Part shown: in pieces, positions 35,223-44,650 of the stretch
Position numbering within the stretch: position 1 is the stretch's first letter
How the letters are laid out: each line of letters starts with the position of its first letter
Source: Rhizobium sp. NZLR1
Lineage (GTDB): Bacteria > Pseudomonadota > Alphaproteobacteria > Rhizobiales > Rhizobiaceae
DNA length: 64,000 bases
Assembly (NCBI RefSeq): GCF_017357385.1
Contig: NZ_CP071632.1
Span: 3,353,501-3,417,500 of the forward strand
Direction of reading: 5' to 3'
Translations under genes and position numbers: made by a program
Notes under the pieces: generated by a model
The model's database searches: none
What the model was told of the DNA's origin: nothing
The model's input: the letters and a program-made list of their open reading frames with translations, nothing else

Positions 35223-36757
35223 TGTTTCTTCTCTCCTGAGCGCATGATGGCGCGCATGATGGTTTCCTGGCTCGCTTCTCCCTTCGGCAGTTCCGCAACG
35301 ATACGCCCTTCATTCATGACGTAGATGCGGTCGCAGGTGCCAAGAAGTTCCGGCATTTCCGACGAGATCATCAGAACGGCTTTGCCGTCAGCCGCGAGCT
35401 GATTGATGATAGTATAGATTTCGTATTTTGCACCCACATCGATGCCGCGCGTCGGCTCGTCAAGGATCAAAACATCGGGATTGGAGAACAGCCACTTCGA
35501 CAGCACCACCTTCTGCTGGTTGCCGCCGGACAGATTGACCGCTTCCTGGAAGATGCTGGAAGAGCGGATGCGCAACTTCGAGCGATAGTCGGACGCGACC
35601 TTGGATTCCTTGACGCTGTCGATGACCGACGCATTCGACACGGCCTTCAGATTGACCAGCGTCGTGTTGTGCAGGATCGTGTCGTTGAGCACGAGGCCGA
35701 GCTGTTTGCGGTCTTCGGTGACATAGGCAAGACCTGCGTCGATCGCCTTGCGCACGGTGCTGACGTCGACCGGCTTGCCGTGCATCAGCACGTCGCCCGA
35801 AACTTTGTGCCCATAGGCCTTGCCGAACAGGCTCATGGCGAATTCGGTGCGCCCGGCACCCATCAGACCGGCGATACCGACGACTTCGCCCTTGCGGACG
35901 GTGACGTTGATATCGTGCAGGACCTGACGGTCGCGGTGCTGCTGATGATAGCAATTCCAGTTCTTCACTTCGAGGATGGTTTCGCCGATCGGCACCGAAC
36001 GCGGGGGATAGCGATCCTCGAGATCGCGGCCGACCATGTTGCGGATGATGATGTCTTCGCTGATTTCGTCCGCGTGACAGTCGAGAGTCTTGACGGTCAT
36101 GCCGTCGCGGAGCACGGTGATCTGGTCGGCGACCTTGCGGATTTCGTTCAGCTTGTGGGAAATGATGATCGACGTGATGCCCTGATTGCGGAATTCCATC
36201 AGCAGCGTGAGCAGCGCGTCGGAATCGCTTTCGTTGAGCGAGGCGGTGGGTTCGTCGAGGATGAGCAGCTTGACGCTCTTCGACAGCGCCTTGGCGATCT
36301 CGACGAGCTGCTGCTTGCCGACGCCGATGTCGGTGACCAGCGTGTTCGGAGATTCCGAGAGGCCTACCTTCTTGAGCAGCTGCTTGGTGCGGTTGAACGT
36401 CTCGTCCCAGCTAATGACGCCGCTCTTGGCATTCTCGTTGCCGAGGAAGATGTTCTCGCCGATCGACAGCAACGGCACGAGCGCCAGTTCCTGGTGGATG
36501 ATGACGATGCCGATTTCTTCGGAATTCTTCAGGACCTTGAAGTTGCGCGTCTCGCCTTCATAGACGATGTCGCCTTCATAGCTTCCTGTCGGATAGACGC
36601 CTGATAGCACTTTCATCAGGGTCGATTTGCCGGCCCCGTTTTCGCCTACCAACGCGTGAATTTCGCCCTTGCGAACCTTGAGGTTCACATTCTCCAGCGC
36701 CTTGACGCCTGGGAACGTCTTGGTGATGCTCCGCATTTCGAGGATGGTATTGTCCAT
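35219..36757 (-). CDS. gguA: Sugar ABC transporter ATP-binding protein GguA
   Basis: The 512-residue protein has two ABC modules. The first has Walker [10 protein letters not shown] and Walker [12 protein letters not shown]; the second has a degenerate A-site (GLMGAGRTE), the signature LSGGNQQKV and the B-site [13 protein letters not shown], as in the Mgl/Xyl/Rbs class. I start it at the ATG at 36757 ([16 protein letters not shown]), although the frame extends ten codons further. It lies 100 bases after chvE, with a strong hairpin in the gap. Confidence 0.93.
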   Translation of the reverse strand: MDNTILEMRSITKTFPGVKALENVNLKVRKGEIHALVGENGAGKSTLMKVLSGVYPTGSYEGDIVYEGETRNFKVLKNSEEIGIVIIHQELALVPLLSIGENIFLGNENAKSGVISWDETFNRTKQLLKKVGLSESPNTLVTDIGVGKQQLVEIAKALSKSVKLLILDEPTASLNESDSDALLTLLMEFRNQGITSIIISHKLNEIRKVADQITVLRDGMTVKTLDCHADEISEDIIIRNMVGRDLEDRYPPRSVPIGETILEVKNWNCYHQQHRDRQVLHDINVTVRKGEVVGIAGLMGAGRTEFAMSLFGKAYGHKVSGDVLMHGKPVDVSTVRKAIDAGLAYVTEDRKQLGLVLNDTILHNTTLVNLKAVSNASVIDSVKESKVASDYRSKLRIRSSSIFQEAVNLSGGNQQKVVLSKWLFSNPDVLILDEPTRGIDVGAKYEIYTIINQLAADGKAVLMISSEMPELLGTCDRIYVMNEGRIVAELPKGEASQETIMRAIMRSGEKKQ

Positions 36758-36811
36758 AGTCAAAGTTCCAGCGTCTTGAGCCGCCAAGCGGTTTGGCGAT
36801 CATAAAATCGA

Positions 36812-36843
36812 AGACCGGAACCCGCAAGCGCGGGCTCCGGTCT
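36812..36843 (-). other. Intercistronic hairpin between chvE and gguA
   Basis: AGACCGGA-CCCGC pairs with GCGGG-TCCGGTCT around AAGC with one internal mismatch pair. It lies 13 bases after the chvE stop. It probably stabilises the chvE message and lowers read-through so that binding protein exceeds transporter. Confidence 0.65.
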
Positions 36844-36856
36844 CCTGCTTAACTGA

Positions 36857-37921
36857 TTACTTCAGCTTGTCTTCAGAGTAGTAACCGCTGTCGACGAGGA
36901 TCTGCTTGTAGTTGGTCTTGTCGACGGCAACCGGCTTCAGCAGATAGGACGGAACGACCTTGACGCCGTTGTCGTAGGTCTTCGTGTCGTTGACCTCAGG
37001 CTCCTTGCCGGACATGACGGCATCGACCATGGCAACAGTGACCTTGGCGAGTTCGCGGGTGTCCTTGAAGATCGTCGAATGCTGTTCGCCAGCGATGATC
37101 GACTTGACCGACGGGATTTCAGCGTCCTGACCGGTGACGATCGGCAGCGGCTGGGCAGCCGTACCATAACCAACGCCCTTCAGCGAGGAGATGATACCGA
37201 TCGACAGACCGTCGTAAGGCGACAGAACGGCGTCGACCTTGGCGTCGGTGTAGTTAGCCGAGAGCAGGTTGTCCATGCGGGCCTGGGCCGTTGCCGGATC
37301 CCAACGCAGCGTGCCGACCTTATCCATGCCGGTCTGGCCGGACTTCACGACGAGCTTGCCGCTGTCGATGTAAGGCTGCAGGACGGACATTGCGCCATCA
37401 TAGAAGAAGAAGGCGTTGTTATCATCCGGCGAACCGCCGAACAGTTCGATGTTGAACGGGCCCTTGCCATCCTTGAGGCCGAGGCCGTCAACGATGGAGC
37501 CAGCCTGCAGAACGCCGACCTGGAAGTTGTCGAAGGTCGCGTAGTAGTCGACGTTGCCCGAATCGCGGATCAGGCGGTCATAAGCGATGACCTTGATGCC
37601 GGCGTCATGAGCCTTCTGGAGAACGTCGGAAAGCGTCGTGCCATCGATCGAAGCAATGACGAGAACCTTGGCACCCTTGGTGACCATGTTTTCGATCTGC
37701 GAAAGCTGGTTCGGAATATCGTCGTCGCCATACTGCAGGTCGGTCTGGTAGCCGGCAGCCTGGAGCTGCTTGACGATGTTATTGCCGTCGTCGATCCAGC
37801 GAGCCGAAGCCTTGGTCGGCATGGCAATGCCGACGGTGCCCTTGTCGGCAGCCATTGCCGGTGCAACGAACGAAGCGACGCCGAAGGCAGCCGCAGCCAT
37901 CAATGAGATAATGGACTTCAT
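36857..37921 (-). CDS. chvE: Multiple-sugar-binding periplasmic protein ChvE
   Basis: The protein has 354 residues with a signal peptide (residues 1-24, cleavage after APAMA). The mature protein has the periplasmic-binding fold: [20 protein letters not shown] at the start, VIAYDRLI and [15 protein letters not shown], then [12 protein letters not shown]. In Agrobacterium ChvE binds galactose, arabinose and glucose and also signals to VirA. Here it heads the operon for arabinose uptake and breakdown. A ribosome site GGGAGAGAG precedes the ATG. The divergent LysR gene (GbpR-like) probably regulates it. Confidence 0.95.
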   Translation of the reverse strand: MKSIISLMAAAAFGVASFVAPAMAADKGTVGIAMPTKASARWIDDGNNIVKQLQAAGYQTDLQYGDDDIPNQLSQIENMVTKGAKVLVIASIDGTTLSDVLQKAHDAGIKVIAYDRLIRDSGNVDYYATFDNFQVGVLQAGSIVDGLGLKDGKGPFNIELFGGSPDDNNAFFFYDGAMSVLQPYIDSGKLVVKSGQTGMDKVGTLRWDPATAQARMDNLLSANYTDAKVDAVLSPYDGLSIGIISSLKGVGYGTAAQPLPIVTGQDAEIPSVKSIIAGEQHSTIFKDTRELAKVTVAMVDAVMSGKEPEVNDTKTYDNGVKVVPSYLLKPVAVDKTNYKQILVDSGYYSEDKLK

Positions 37922-38192
37922 TTCTCTCTCCCTTTGTTAATAAGCAGCGGACGAAAAATCGCCCGCCCCGAAACTGTGGCAGGTTCCGTATTGGATAGAT
38001 ACTTCAGATGGTGAGAAACGAAGTAGGTCTCCTCCACGATCTCACACGTGTTGAGTGCCAACCAGCACACGGCGGCAAACTGGTATGGATTCCTATAACT
38101 GTCAAATAGAATAAGTGGTAACGTGCATAACAATTTTGGTATATCGTTAAAAAGTATTACTTTTGATGGAGCGCAGCGAGGAGGCTGCAACC
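37922..38192. promoter_or_regulatory. Divergent chvE - gbpR control region
   Basis: This 271-base region lies between the divergent starts. The 90 bases next to gbpR are AT-rich and should hold promoters and LysR-type binding sites (T-N11-A type). I could not fix a single operator by eye. Confidence 0.5.
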
Positions 38193-39200
38193 ATGACGAT
38201 TATTTCAGAGCCCATTTTGATGGATCACGTCGATATCCACAGCGATAGTTTCGGCGATGACAACCTTTTACGTGCAGGACTTAAGCTGAATCACCTGCGC
38301 ATGATCGTCGCAATCGAAGATAGCGGACAGATTTCCGCAGCTGCGGAAGTCTTAAACATCTCGCAGCCCGCCGCATCGCGCATGTTGTCCGAAATGGAAT
38401 CAATCATCAAGACGCCGCTCTATGAGCGCGTCGCCCGCGGCGTGGTGCTGACGACCTTTGGCGCAGCCCTTGCCAGACGGGCGCGAAAGATCCTCTTGGA
38501 GCTGCGCGAGGCAAGCCGCGAGATCGGCGAATTGAAGAGCGGCAAGGGCGGCCCAGTGTTCATCGGCGCGGTGACGGCGCCGGCCATGAGCCTCGTCGTG
38601 CCAGCGATCAACAGGGTGCGCAAGGCCTATCCCGGCATCGAGATCAATATCCAGGTGGAGACCAGCAACGTGCTGGCCCGCGAGCTGCTCGCCGCCCGCC
38701 ACGACTTCATCATCAGCCGCATTCCCGACGATCTCAATCCGCGCCTGTTCGAGGTGACCGAGATCGGCATCGAGCGGGCCTGCCTGATCGTGCGCAACCG
38801 CCATCCGCTGCTGAAAAAGAAAAAGACCAGCAGCCTTTCCGACATCAGGGATTACGACTGGGTGTTCCAGCCGCCGGGCACGCTGCTGCGCCGGACGATT
38901 GAGGACATTTTCCTGTCGCGCGGCGTGGCGCTGCCGGAAAATATCGTCAACACCTCTTCGCTGCTTTTGACCTGCGCCATCGTCTGCGGAACCGACGCGA
39001 TCGCTCCTGTTGCCACCGACGTCGCCCAGTTCCTGGCGAGCCAAAGCGCCAAGGCCTCGGACGTGCGCATGCTGCCAATCGACTTCGATATCAACGTCAA
39101 ACCCTATAGCCTGATCACGGCGAGGGAACGGGCGCTGCCGCCGAGCGCAAGGCTGCTCTACGACATCATCCTCGAGGAGAGCCTGAAGCAGGCGGGCTGA
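38193..39200 (+). CDS. gbpR: LysR-type regulator GbpR
   Basis: The protein has 335 residues. The N-terminal winged helix LNHLRMIVAIEDSGQISAAAEVLNISQPAASRMLSEME (two halves, residues about 31-68) is a clear LysR DNA-binding domain, followed by a substrate-binding domain starting near residue 110 (GPVFIGAVTAP). Divergent position to chvE is that of Agrobacterium gbpR, a regulator of the sugar-binding protein gene that responds to galactose or arabinose. The ATG at 38193 follows GAGGAGG by seven bases; an upstream in-frame start at 38163 lacks this. Confidence 0.85.
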   Translation: MTIISEPILMDHVDIHSDSFGDDNLLRAGLKLNHLRMIVAIEDSGQISAAAEVLNISQPAASRMLSEMESIIKTPLYERVARGVVLTTFGAALARRARKILLELREASREIGELKSGKGGPVFIGAVTAPAMSLVVPAINRVRKAYPGIEINIQVETSNVLARELLAARHDFIISRIPDDLNPRLFEVTEIGIERACLIVRNRHPLLKKKKTSSLSDIRDYDWVFQPPGTLLRRTIEDIFLSRGVALPENIVNTSSLLLTCAIVCGTDAIAPVATDVAQFLASQSAKASDVRMLPIDFDINVKPYSLITARERALPPSARLLYDIILEESLKQAG

Positions 39201-39245
39201 CGCGGCCCGCAAGCCCTGCGCCATCTTGCCCGCCTTTAATGGGTG

Positions 39246-39312
39246 CTGGAGCAATTCCAGCAAAAGTGGACGGCGGTTTTTGCGTCCGGAATTGCGTTTG
39301 AAAAGATAGAGC
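39246..39312. repeat. Dispersed rhizobial intergenic repeat
   Basis: GCAATTCC at 39251-39258 pairs with GGAATTGC at 39288-39295, with a GC-rich centre. From memory this 'GAGCAATTCC...GGAATTGC' unit occurs many times in rhizobial genomes. It lies 46 bases before the J-domain-like gene. Confidence 0.55.
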
Positions 39313-39357
39313 ACTTCCGTGTTTCGTAGAAAAACGGAGGGCACTTAAGGAAGGCGG

Positions 39358-39825
39358 ATGCTGTTCGGACAATCAGTATTTCAATCAGTCCTCGAGCGGC
39401 TGAAGGCGGAGGACGAGACGGATGAAGACGCTGAGGCGCCCGCTGCCCATCGCGTGGCCGGCCTCGGCACCGGGCTTGCCTTCGATGTCATGGAGGGTGT
39501 CTCGGTCGCCTCGCAGCGCGTCGGCCAGGCCTATTTCGACAATCTGGAACACGAAGCGGCCGCTGAGATCGTGGACAAACCAACGCCTTTGCCGGAACCT
39601 GAGCCCGTCATGCCGGATCATCTGACTCGGACAACACCGCAGGAGGTTGCCGCCGAGCTGGCGATCTCGGCTGCCGACACGCCGCTGACGCTCAGCGAGA
39701 AGCGCCGCGCCTTCGCCCGCGCCAATCACCCCGACGGCGTCGCCCTGCCCTTTCGCGACAATGCGACGAAGCGGATGATGCTCGCCAATCTGCTGATCGA
39801 CGAGGCGCTGCGGCGATTGCGCTGA
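39358..39825 (+). CDS. Small J-domain-like protein
   Basis: The protein has 155 residues. The N-terminal 70 are acidic and unordered-looking, and the middle has a Pro/Glu linker (KPTPLPEPEPVMP). The last 50 residues form a J-like end: LSEKRRAFARANHPDGVALP with HPD, then an Asn/Arg-containing helix ending DEALRRLR. This suggests a DnaK co-chaperone with a circularly placed or degenerate J domain; the true helix order is not that of DnaJ. The ribosome site is GGAAGGCGG. It ends one base before the stop of the convergent gene. Confidence 0.6.
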   Translation: MLFGQSVFQSVLERLKAEDETDEDAEAPAAHRVAGLGTGLAFDVMEGVSVASQRVGQAYFDNLEHEAAAEIVDKPTPLPEPEPVMPDHLTRTTPQEVAAELAISAADTPLTLSEKRRAFARANHPDGVALPFRDNATKRMMLANLLIDEALRRLR

Positions 39826-40110
39826 TTACTCGGCCTTACTGTCCTTCGAAGGATTTACGGTGGATATCTCCGCCGGCTTCTCCTCTTCACCAACGTCAGG
39901 CTCCGCGGTCGTCTCGGCGACCTCTGGCTGCGGCTTGAAGGTCCAGAATAGCATATAGAAGGAATAGGCGCCGGCCGCAGCCGAGAGCACCGCCCAGAAG
40001 GGATCACCGCCGACAATCTCGAACGCCGCCCAGCCGAAGCAGACGGCAACGATGGCAACACGCACCCAAAGGCGCCGGTATGCCGGATGGTTCGGATCAA
40101 TCAGTTGCAT
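39826..40110 (-). CDS. Small two-segment membrane protein, unknown
   Basis: The protein has 94 residues with hydrophobic segments at about 16-33 and 38-56, then an acidic cytoplasmic or periplasmic tail rich in Glu and Pro. No family recognised. The 21-bp repeat array starts 15 bases upstream, so the array could control this gene as well as the inositol dehydrogenase. Confidence 0.6.
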   Translation of the reverse strand: MQLIDPNHPAYRRLWVRVAIVAVCFGWAAFEIVGGDPFWAVLSAAAGAYSFYMLFWTFKPQPEVAETTAEPDVGEEEKPAEISTVNPSKDSKAE

Positions 40111-40125
40111 CTCTACCCCGCGGTC

Positions 40126-40209
40126 GCATATGTCACACTGCGCTTAGCATGTGTCGCACTGCTCTTTGCATGTGTCACACTGCCGGTGGCATGTGTGGCG
40201 CTTGTCTTT
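40126..40209. repeat. Four-copy tandem array, exact 21-bp period
   Basis: Units start at 40126, 40147, 40168 and 40189. Each resembles GCATGTGTCACACTGC plus five variable bases. The core GTGTCACAC is an odd palindrome in the best copy, and the fourth copy is diverged. Spacing of two helical turns puts all cores on one face of the DNA. Likely a regulator-binding array between the small membrane gene and iolG. Confidence 0.75.
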
Positions 40210-40328
40210 AGTTTGAATCTTGCAAATGTGAAAGAGCCGCGGGCTTGACGCCGCGCACAGATAATGGAATGAAAATTCCAGATTTTTGGCAATTCGGTTT
40301 GTTTGTTCCGAATTCAAGGGAGGTTGCT

Positions 40329-41321
40329 ATGACAGTGAGATTTGGTCTTCTCGGCGCCGGCCGCATCGGCAAGGTTCATGCGAAAGCCGTCAGCGGCGAC
40401 GCCAATGCAAAGCTCGTCGCCGTCGCCGACGCCTTTCCGCAGGCGGCCGACGCCATTGCTTCGGCCTATGGCTGCGAGGTCCGCACCATCGAGGCGATCG
40501 AGGCCGCCAAGGATATCGACGCCGTCGTCATCTGCACGCCGACCGACACCCATGCCGACCTGATCGAGCGCTTCGCCCGCGCCGGCAAGGCGATCTTCTG
40601 CGAAAAGCCGATCGATCTCGACGTTGCCCGCGTCAAGGCCTGCATGAAGGTGGTGGAAGAGACCGGCGCCAAGCTGATGGTCGGCTTCAACCGCCGCTTC
40701 GATCCGCATTTCATGGCCGTGCGCAAGGTCATCGACGAGGGCAAGATCGGCGATGTCGAGATGGTGACGATCACCTCACGCGACCCCGGCGCCCCGCCGG
40801 TGGATTATATCAAGCGCTCGGGCGGCATCTTCCGCGACATGACCATCCACGATTTCGACATGGCCCGCTTCCTGCTCGGCGAAGAGCCGGTCTCGGTGCT
40901 GGCGACCGCCGCCGTGCTGGTCGACAAGGCGATCGGCGAGGCCGGCGACTATGACAGCGTCTCGGTGATCCTGCAGACGAAATCCGGCAAGCAGGCGATC
41001 ATCTCCAATTCCCGCCGCGCCACCTATGGCTACGACCAGCGCATCGAAGTGCATGGCGCAAAGGGCATGGCCGCGGCCGAAAACCAGCGCCCGGTCTCGA
41101 TCGAAGTCGCAAACGGCGACGGCTACACCCGCCCGCCGCTGCATGATTTCTTCATGACCCGCTACACCGAAGCCTACGCCAACGAAATCGCCGCCTTCAT
41201 CGCCGCGATCCAAAAGGGCACGAAGATCTCGCCCTCGGGCGCCGATGGTTTGGCAGCACTAGCGCTTGCCGATGCGGCGGTGCAGTCGGTGAAGGAAGGC
41301 AAGCTGGTCAAGGTTGGGTGA
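40329..41321 (+). CDS. iolG: Inositol 2-dehydrogenase / Gfo-Idh-MocA oxidoreductase
   Basis: The 330-residue protein has the NAD-binding stretch FGLLGAGRIGKVHAKAV, the conserved EKP Lys in FCEKPIDLD (about residue 97) and the catalytic D-x3-H pattern in DMTIHDFDMARFL (about 176-180). Sequence and length match rhizobial myo-inositol dehydrogenase (IdhA/IolG), which makes scyllo-inosose. Related enzymes act on other polyols. The ATG at 40329 follows GGGAGG; the longer frame to 40245 lacks a ribosome site. A phased repeat array lies 120 bases upstream and a terminator follows. Confidence 0.85.
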   Translation: MTVRFGLLGAGRIGKVHAKAVSGDANAKLVAVADAFPQAADAIASAYGCEVRTIEAIEAAKDIDAVVICTPTDTHADLIERFARAGKAIFCEKPIDLDVARVKACMKVVEETGAKLMVGFNRRFDPHFMAVRKVIDEGKIGDVEMVTITSRDPGAPPVDYIKRSGGIFRDMTIHDFDMARFLLGEEPVSVLATAAVLVDKAIGEAGDYDSVSVILQTKSGKQAIISNSRRATYGYDQRIEVHGAKGMAAAENQRPVSIEVANGDGYTRPPLHDFFMTRYTEAYANEIAAFIAAIQKGTKISPSGADGLAALALADAAVQSVKEGKLVKVG

Positions 41322-41355
41322 CGGCTCGCTTTCGATCGGGTGATATGTGTGGGAT

Positions 41356-41380
41356 GGCCGGGTGTTTGCCCGGCCGTTTT
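41356..41380 (+). terminator. Rho-independent terminator after iolG
   Basis: GGCCGGG pairs with CCCGGCC around TGTTTG, followed by GTTTT. It lies 35 bases after the stop. Confidence 0.8.
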
Positions 41381-41460
41381 GCGTTTGGGGGTAAATGCGC
41401 CTAGACCGGCCTGTCATCCCGACTGCCACAACGCACCGGGATCGAGCCGCGACCTCTCCC

Positions 41461-41600
41461 TCCCTCATTCCTGTGCTCGTCACAGGAATTCATTCACCGC
41501 GCGTCTGCGCGGTGAATGAACCCATCGGCCTTGAAGAGCGTCTCCCGCGCCCAAAGACTTGGGCGCACTGGATTCCTGTGACAAGCACAGGAATGAGGGA
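41461..41600. repeat. Composite multi-hairpin repeat element
   Basis: Outer arms of 30 bases (41461-41490 and 41571-41600) are inverted copies with two mismatches, and each arm contains its own small palindrome TTCCTGTG...CACAGGAA. Inside is a perfect 14-bp hairpin (41489-41502 with 41507-41520, loop GTCT) and a second one GCGCCCAA/TTGGGCGC near 41548-41567. Further hairpins follow to about 41670 (CCTCGGC/GCCGAGG). It resembles rhizobial RIME-type mosaic elements. The remaining sequence to 41900 has no gene I can support. Confidence 0.8.
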
Positions 41601-41900
41601 ACAAGAGGAAATGCGACCCTGCCCATCCTCGCCGGAGGCTGCGGCATGGGTCCTCGGCTCAAGGCCGAGGATGACGGAGAGTGGGAGGACGCGACTGGCA
41701 GGAGGCGAGATGCTGAGGCAATTCAGCAGCGTGCGGGTGCGGTGAGGTTGGGTGGGGTGACCTCCGCAGCAGAACAGCGATGGATGGCCAGATACGAATG
41801 CAGCGGCGCTCCTGCCAGTCCGCGCCTCCTGCCGTTCCCTCTCCTCAACCTCCGTCATTCCAATCCACGGCCGCAGCCGAAGCGCCAGCAGGATCTCTCA

Positions 41901-43121
41901 CTAATCTCCACCCTGTCCCCCCGAAATTACAATATCCTGGTCGATCACCGACAGTGCCCGGTTGAGATGGCCTTCGAAGACGAGGATCTGCTCATCGGCG
42001 ACCACCCGGATTTCCGGCATGCCCTCCATGCGCACGATATGCGACTGGCCGAGACCCTCTTCGATCCCCTGGCGCAGAAGGTCGTAATAGCGCGTACCGG
42101 GGCCGGTGATGGCGATGGGCATGCGCTCGGTCAGGCTAAGCATGCGCGACAGGCCGTTGCCGAGCGCTAGGCCCGCCTGGCGGAAGGCGAAGGCGGGGAT
42201 GCGGTGGCCTTGGCGGGCCTTGGCGGCGATTTTGTCGAGTTCGGCGACGGGCACGAATTTTGCGGGAATGGTATCGAGCGGCACTTCGAAGGCGCCGCGC
42301 AGGATGGCGTAGAAGCCGGCATAGGCCTCGATGCAGCCGCGTGTGCCGCAACGGCAGAGGCCGCCACCCGCCATGTGCAGCATGTGCCCGAAATTGGGCG
42401 CCGAGATCTCCTGTGTCTGGTTGCCGCGCCGGACGATGCCGAGCCCGACGCTGTGGCCGAGCGAGAGGGCGGCGAGCGAGCGGAAATCGGCGCCCTTGAC
42501 GATCTCCTCGCGCGCGCCGAGGGCGGCGGCGACCAGCAGCGTCTCGTTGTCGAGGATCACCTTGGCCTGCCATTCCGGCCGCAGCGCTGATTCGAAATCG
42601 ATCTGCTCGCTGCCGAAGATCGGCGACCAGACGAGCACCGGCTCTGTGGAATTGACCAGCCCCTTGCTGCTGATCGAGATCAACAGCACTTTTTCCTGTG
42701 TGATCCTCGAACGATCGAGAATTCGCAACAGCCCGGCGCGCACCGCCTGAACGAAGCGGGCCGCGCCCGAGGGATCATGCGAGCGTTCCTCGCTGAAACG
42801 ATCGATCAGCTTGCCCGCATAATCGACAAGCGAATATTGCACCGCATCCGATGAGATGATGACGACGATGAGATAGCCGCAATCGCGCCGCTGGCGCAAA
42901 AGCACGCGCGGCCGGCCGCGGCCGCTGGCTGCCTGCTGCTCGGATTTTTCGATAATCTGGGCGCGTTCCAGATCGGCGGTGATCGCCGAGATGGTGGCCG
43001 AGGAAAGTCCGGTGGAATCGGCTATTTCTGTATGGGCGAGCGCGCCGTGGCGACGCAGCACGGACAGCACGAGCACGCTGTTTCTCTGCCGGACCAGCTC
43101 CGTGCTCGACTTGGTCAGCAT
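41901..43121 (-). CDS. ROK-family repressor, probable xylose-type regulator
   Basis: The protein has 406 residues. The N-terminal winged helix (ALAHTEIADSTGLSSATISA, about residues 28-47) is followed by a ROK sugar-kinase-like domain with the zinc motif CRCGTRGCIEAYAG. The kinase phosphate-binding loop is not obvious, as expected for NagC/XylR regulators. The gene is divergent from the xylose-type ABC operon, with a perfect palindrome between them, so it most likely represses that operon and is released by the sugar. Confidence 0.85.
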   Translation of the reverse strand: MLTKSSTELVRQRNSVLVLSVLRRHGALAHTEIADSTGLSSATISAITADLERAQIIEKSEQQAASGRGRPRVLLRQRRDCGYLIVVIISSDAVQYSLVDYAGKLIDRFSEERSHDPSGAARFVQAVRAGLLRILDRSRITQEKVLLISISSKGLVNSTEPVLVWSPIFGSEQIDFESALRPEWQAKVILDNETLLVAAALGAREEIVKGADFRSLAALSLGHSVGLGIVRRGNQTQEISAPNFGHMLHMAGGGLCRCGTRGCIEAYAGFYAILRGAFEVPLDTIPAKFVPVAELDKIAAKARQGHRIPAFAFRQAGLALGNGLSRMLSLTERMPIAITGPGTRYYDLLRQGIEEGLGQSHIVRMEGMPEIRVVADEQILVFEGHLNRALSVIDQDIVISGGQGGD

Positions 43122-43215
43122 GAATGCCGCCCTCTCCCCCTGCTAGTTCCGCCCGCGGTTCTCACTGCATCTCCGGCCGCCGTTCCGCAAGGGAAATTAA
43201 GCCGGCAGTGCAGTG

Positions 43216-43264
43216 TTGACAGTTGAAAAAATCTCTGACACTAAATTTCTCGACTGTCGAGAAA
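43216..43264 (+). promoter_or_regulatory. xylF promoter with ROK operator palindrome
   Basis: TTGACA at 43216-43221 is a good -35 box. The -10 at about 43239-43244 (CACTAA) is weak. Directly after it lies TTTCTCGAC-T-GTCGAGAAA (43246-43264), a perfect 19-base palindrome, the place where a bound repressor blocks RNA polymerase. Confidence 0.7.
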
Positions 43265-43349
43265 ATAATCCGAATTTTTCTGGACAGCTTTTCGCGGTGG
43301 CCGGAGGAAGCATGGGCTGGGCCGGTCGCAACTCACTCGGGAGGATATT

Positions 43350-44390
43350 ATGAAGTCTATTTTGAAGCTGATGGCCGGGGCGGCCATTCTCGTTTCCGTG
43401 CATACCGTTGCCATGGCTGCCGATCTCGTCGTCGGCGTTTCCTGGTCGAATTTCCAGGAAGAGCGCTGGAAGACCGACGAAGCCGCGATCAAGAAGGCTC
43501 TCGAAGCCAAGGGCGCCAAGTACATTTCCGCTGACGCGCAGTCCTCAGCCGCAAAGCAGCTGACTGACGTCGAATCGCTGATCTCGCAGGGCGCCAACGC
43601 GCTGATCATTCTCGCCCAGGATTCCGACGCCATCGGCCCGGCGATCGAAAAGGCCGCTGCTGAAGGCATCCCGGTTGTCGGCTATGACCGTCTGATCGAA
43701 AACCCGGCTGCCTTCTACATCACCTTCGACAACAAGGAAGTCGGCCGCCTGCAGGCCCAGGGCGTCTTCAAGGCCAAGCCGGAAGGCAATTACGTCTTCA
43801 TCAAGGGCTCGTCTTCCGACCCGAATGCCGACTTCCTGTTCTCGGGCCAGCAGGAAGTGCTGAAGGCCGCGATCGACGCCGGCAAGATCAAGAATGTCGG
43901 CGAAGCCTATACCGACGGCTGGCTGCCTGAGAATGCTCAGCGCAACATGGAGCAGTTCCTGACCGCCAACAACAACAAGGTTGACGCCGTTGTTGCTTCG
44001 AACGACGGCACCGCCGGCGGCGCGATCGCAGCTCTCGACGCCCAGGGCCTTGCCGGCTCCGTTCCGGTTTCCGGCCAGGACGGCGACAAGGCAGCGCTGA
44101 ACCGCATCGCTCTCGGCACGCAGACGGTTTCCGTCTGGAAGGACAGCCGCGAACTCGGCACCCGCGCTGCCGAAATCGCTCTCGACCTCGCCGGCGGCAA
44201 GGACATGAGCAAGATCGACGGCGCCCAGACCTTCAAGGGCGGCCCGAAGGGCGTGGAAATGCACTCTGTCTTCCTGAAGCCGCAGGCAATCACCAAGGAA
44301 AACCTCAACGTCGTCATCGACGCCGGCTGGATTTCCAAGGCTGAAGCCTGCCAGGGCGTCAAGGCCGGCGCTGTCGCTGCCTGCAAGTAA
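43350..44390 (+). CDS. xylF: D-xylose-type sugar-binding periplasmic protein
   Basis: The protein has 346 residues with a signal peptide ending in VAMA (residue about 23). The mature part follows the XylF pattern: [18 protein letters not shown], then [32 protein letters not shown] and [16 protein letters not shown]. It delivers xylose or a similar pentose to the permease two genes on. GAGGATATT precedes the ATG. A 35-base hairpin follows the gene, which would favour its message over that of the permease. Confidence 0.9.
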   Translation: MKSILKLMAGAAILVSVHTVAMAADLVVGVSWSNFQEERWKTDEAAIKKALEAKGAKYISADAQSSAAKQLTDVESLISQGANALIILAQDSDAIGPAIEKAAAEGIPVVGYDRLIENPAAFYITFDNKEVGRLQAQGVFKAKPEGNYVFIKGSSSDPNADFLFSGQQEVLKAAIDAGKIKNVGEAYTDGWLPENAQRNMEQFLTANNNKVDAVVASNDGTAGGAIAALDAQGLAGSVPVSGQDGDKAALNRIALGTQTVSVWKDSRELGTRAAEIALDLAGGKDMSKIDGAQTFKGGPKGVEMHSVFLKPQAITKENLNVVIDAGWISKAEACQGVKAGAVAACK

Positions 44391-44409
44391 GCACGCTTCG
44401 AACGAAATG

Positions 44410-44444
44410 CCGGCGCCGCAGCGGAGACACCGTTGCGGCGCCGG
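44410..44444 (+). other. Large intercistronic hairpin between xylF and xylH
   Basis: A 14-base arm starting CCGGCGCCGCAG pairs with its partner ending GCGGCGCCGG, with one G-T pair and a seven-base loop. There is no T-run. Its position matches the hairpin after chvE. Confidence 0.7.
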
Positions 44445-44650
44445 ATGCGGATGAGAGCTCCAACCACGAAGTTTTCTCCGCCCGCCGCACCATCGCGGAC
44501 TTGCATTCCCTGCCGGAAGGGTGTCGCGACGCCACGCCACGGTTTCCGGAAGCATCGCGATGGTCAGTTGAAGAACAGACGAATGACGCCGCCAACAGTT
44601 TCGGGCACGCCGGCGCACCCGTCCAAACATAATGGGGGAACGGCAAACCC

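Noticed and set aside
33978..35324. A 448-residue plus-strand open frame rich in Asp, Glu and Arg
   Set aside because: It is antisense to the gguB permease; the charged composition is the reverse reading of hydrophobic codons.
40126..40209. A CRISPR array
   Set aside because: The period is 21 bases with no unique spacers and no cas genes. It is a tandem operator-like repeat.
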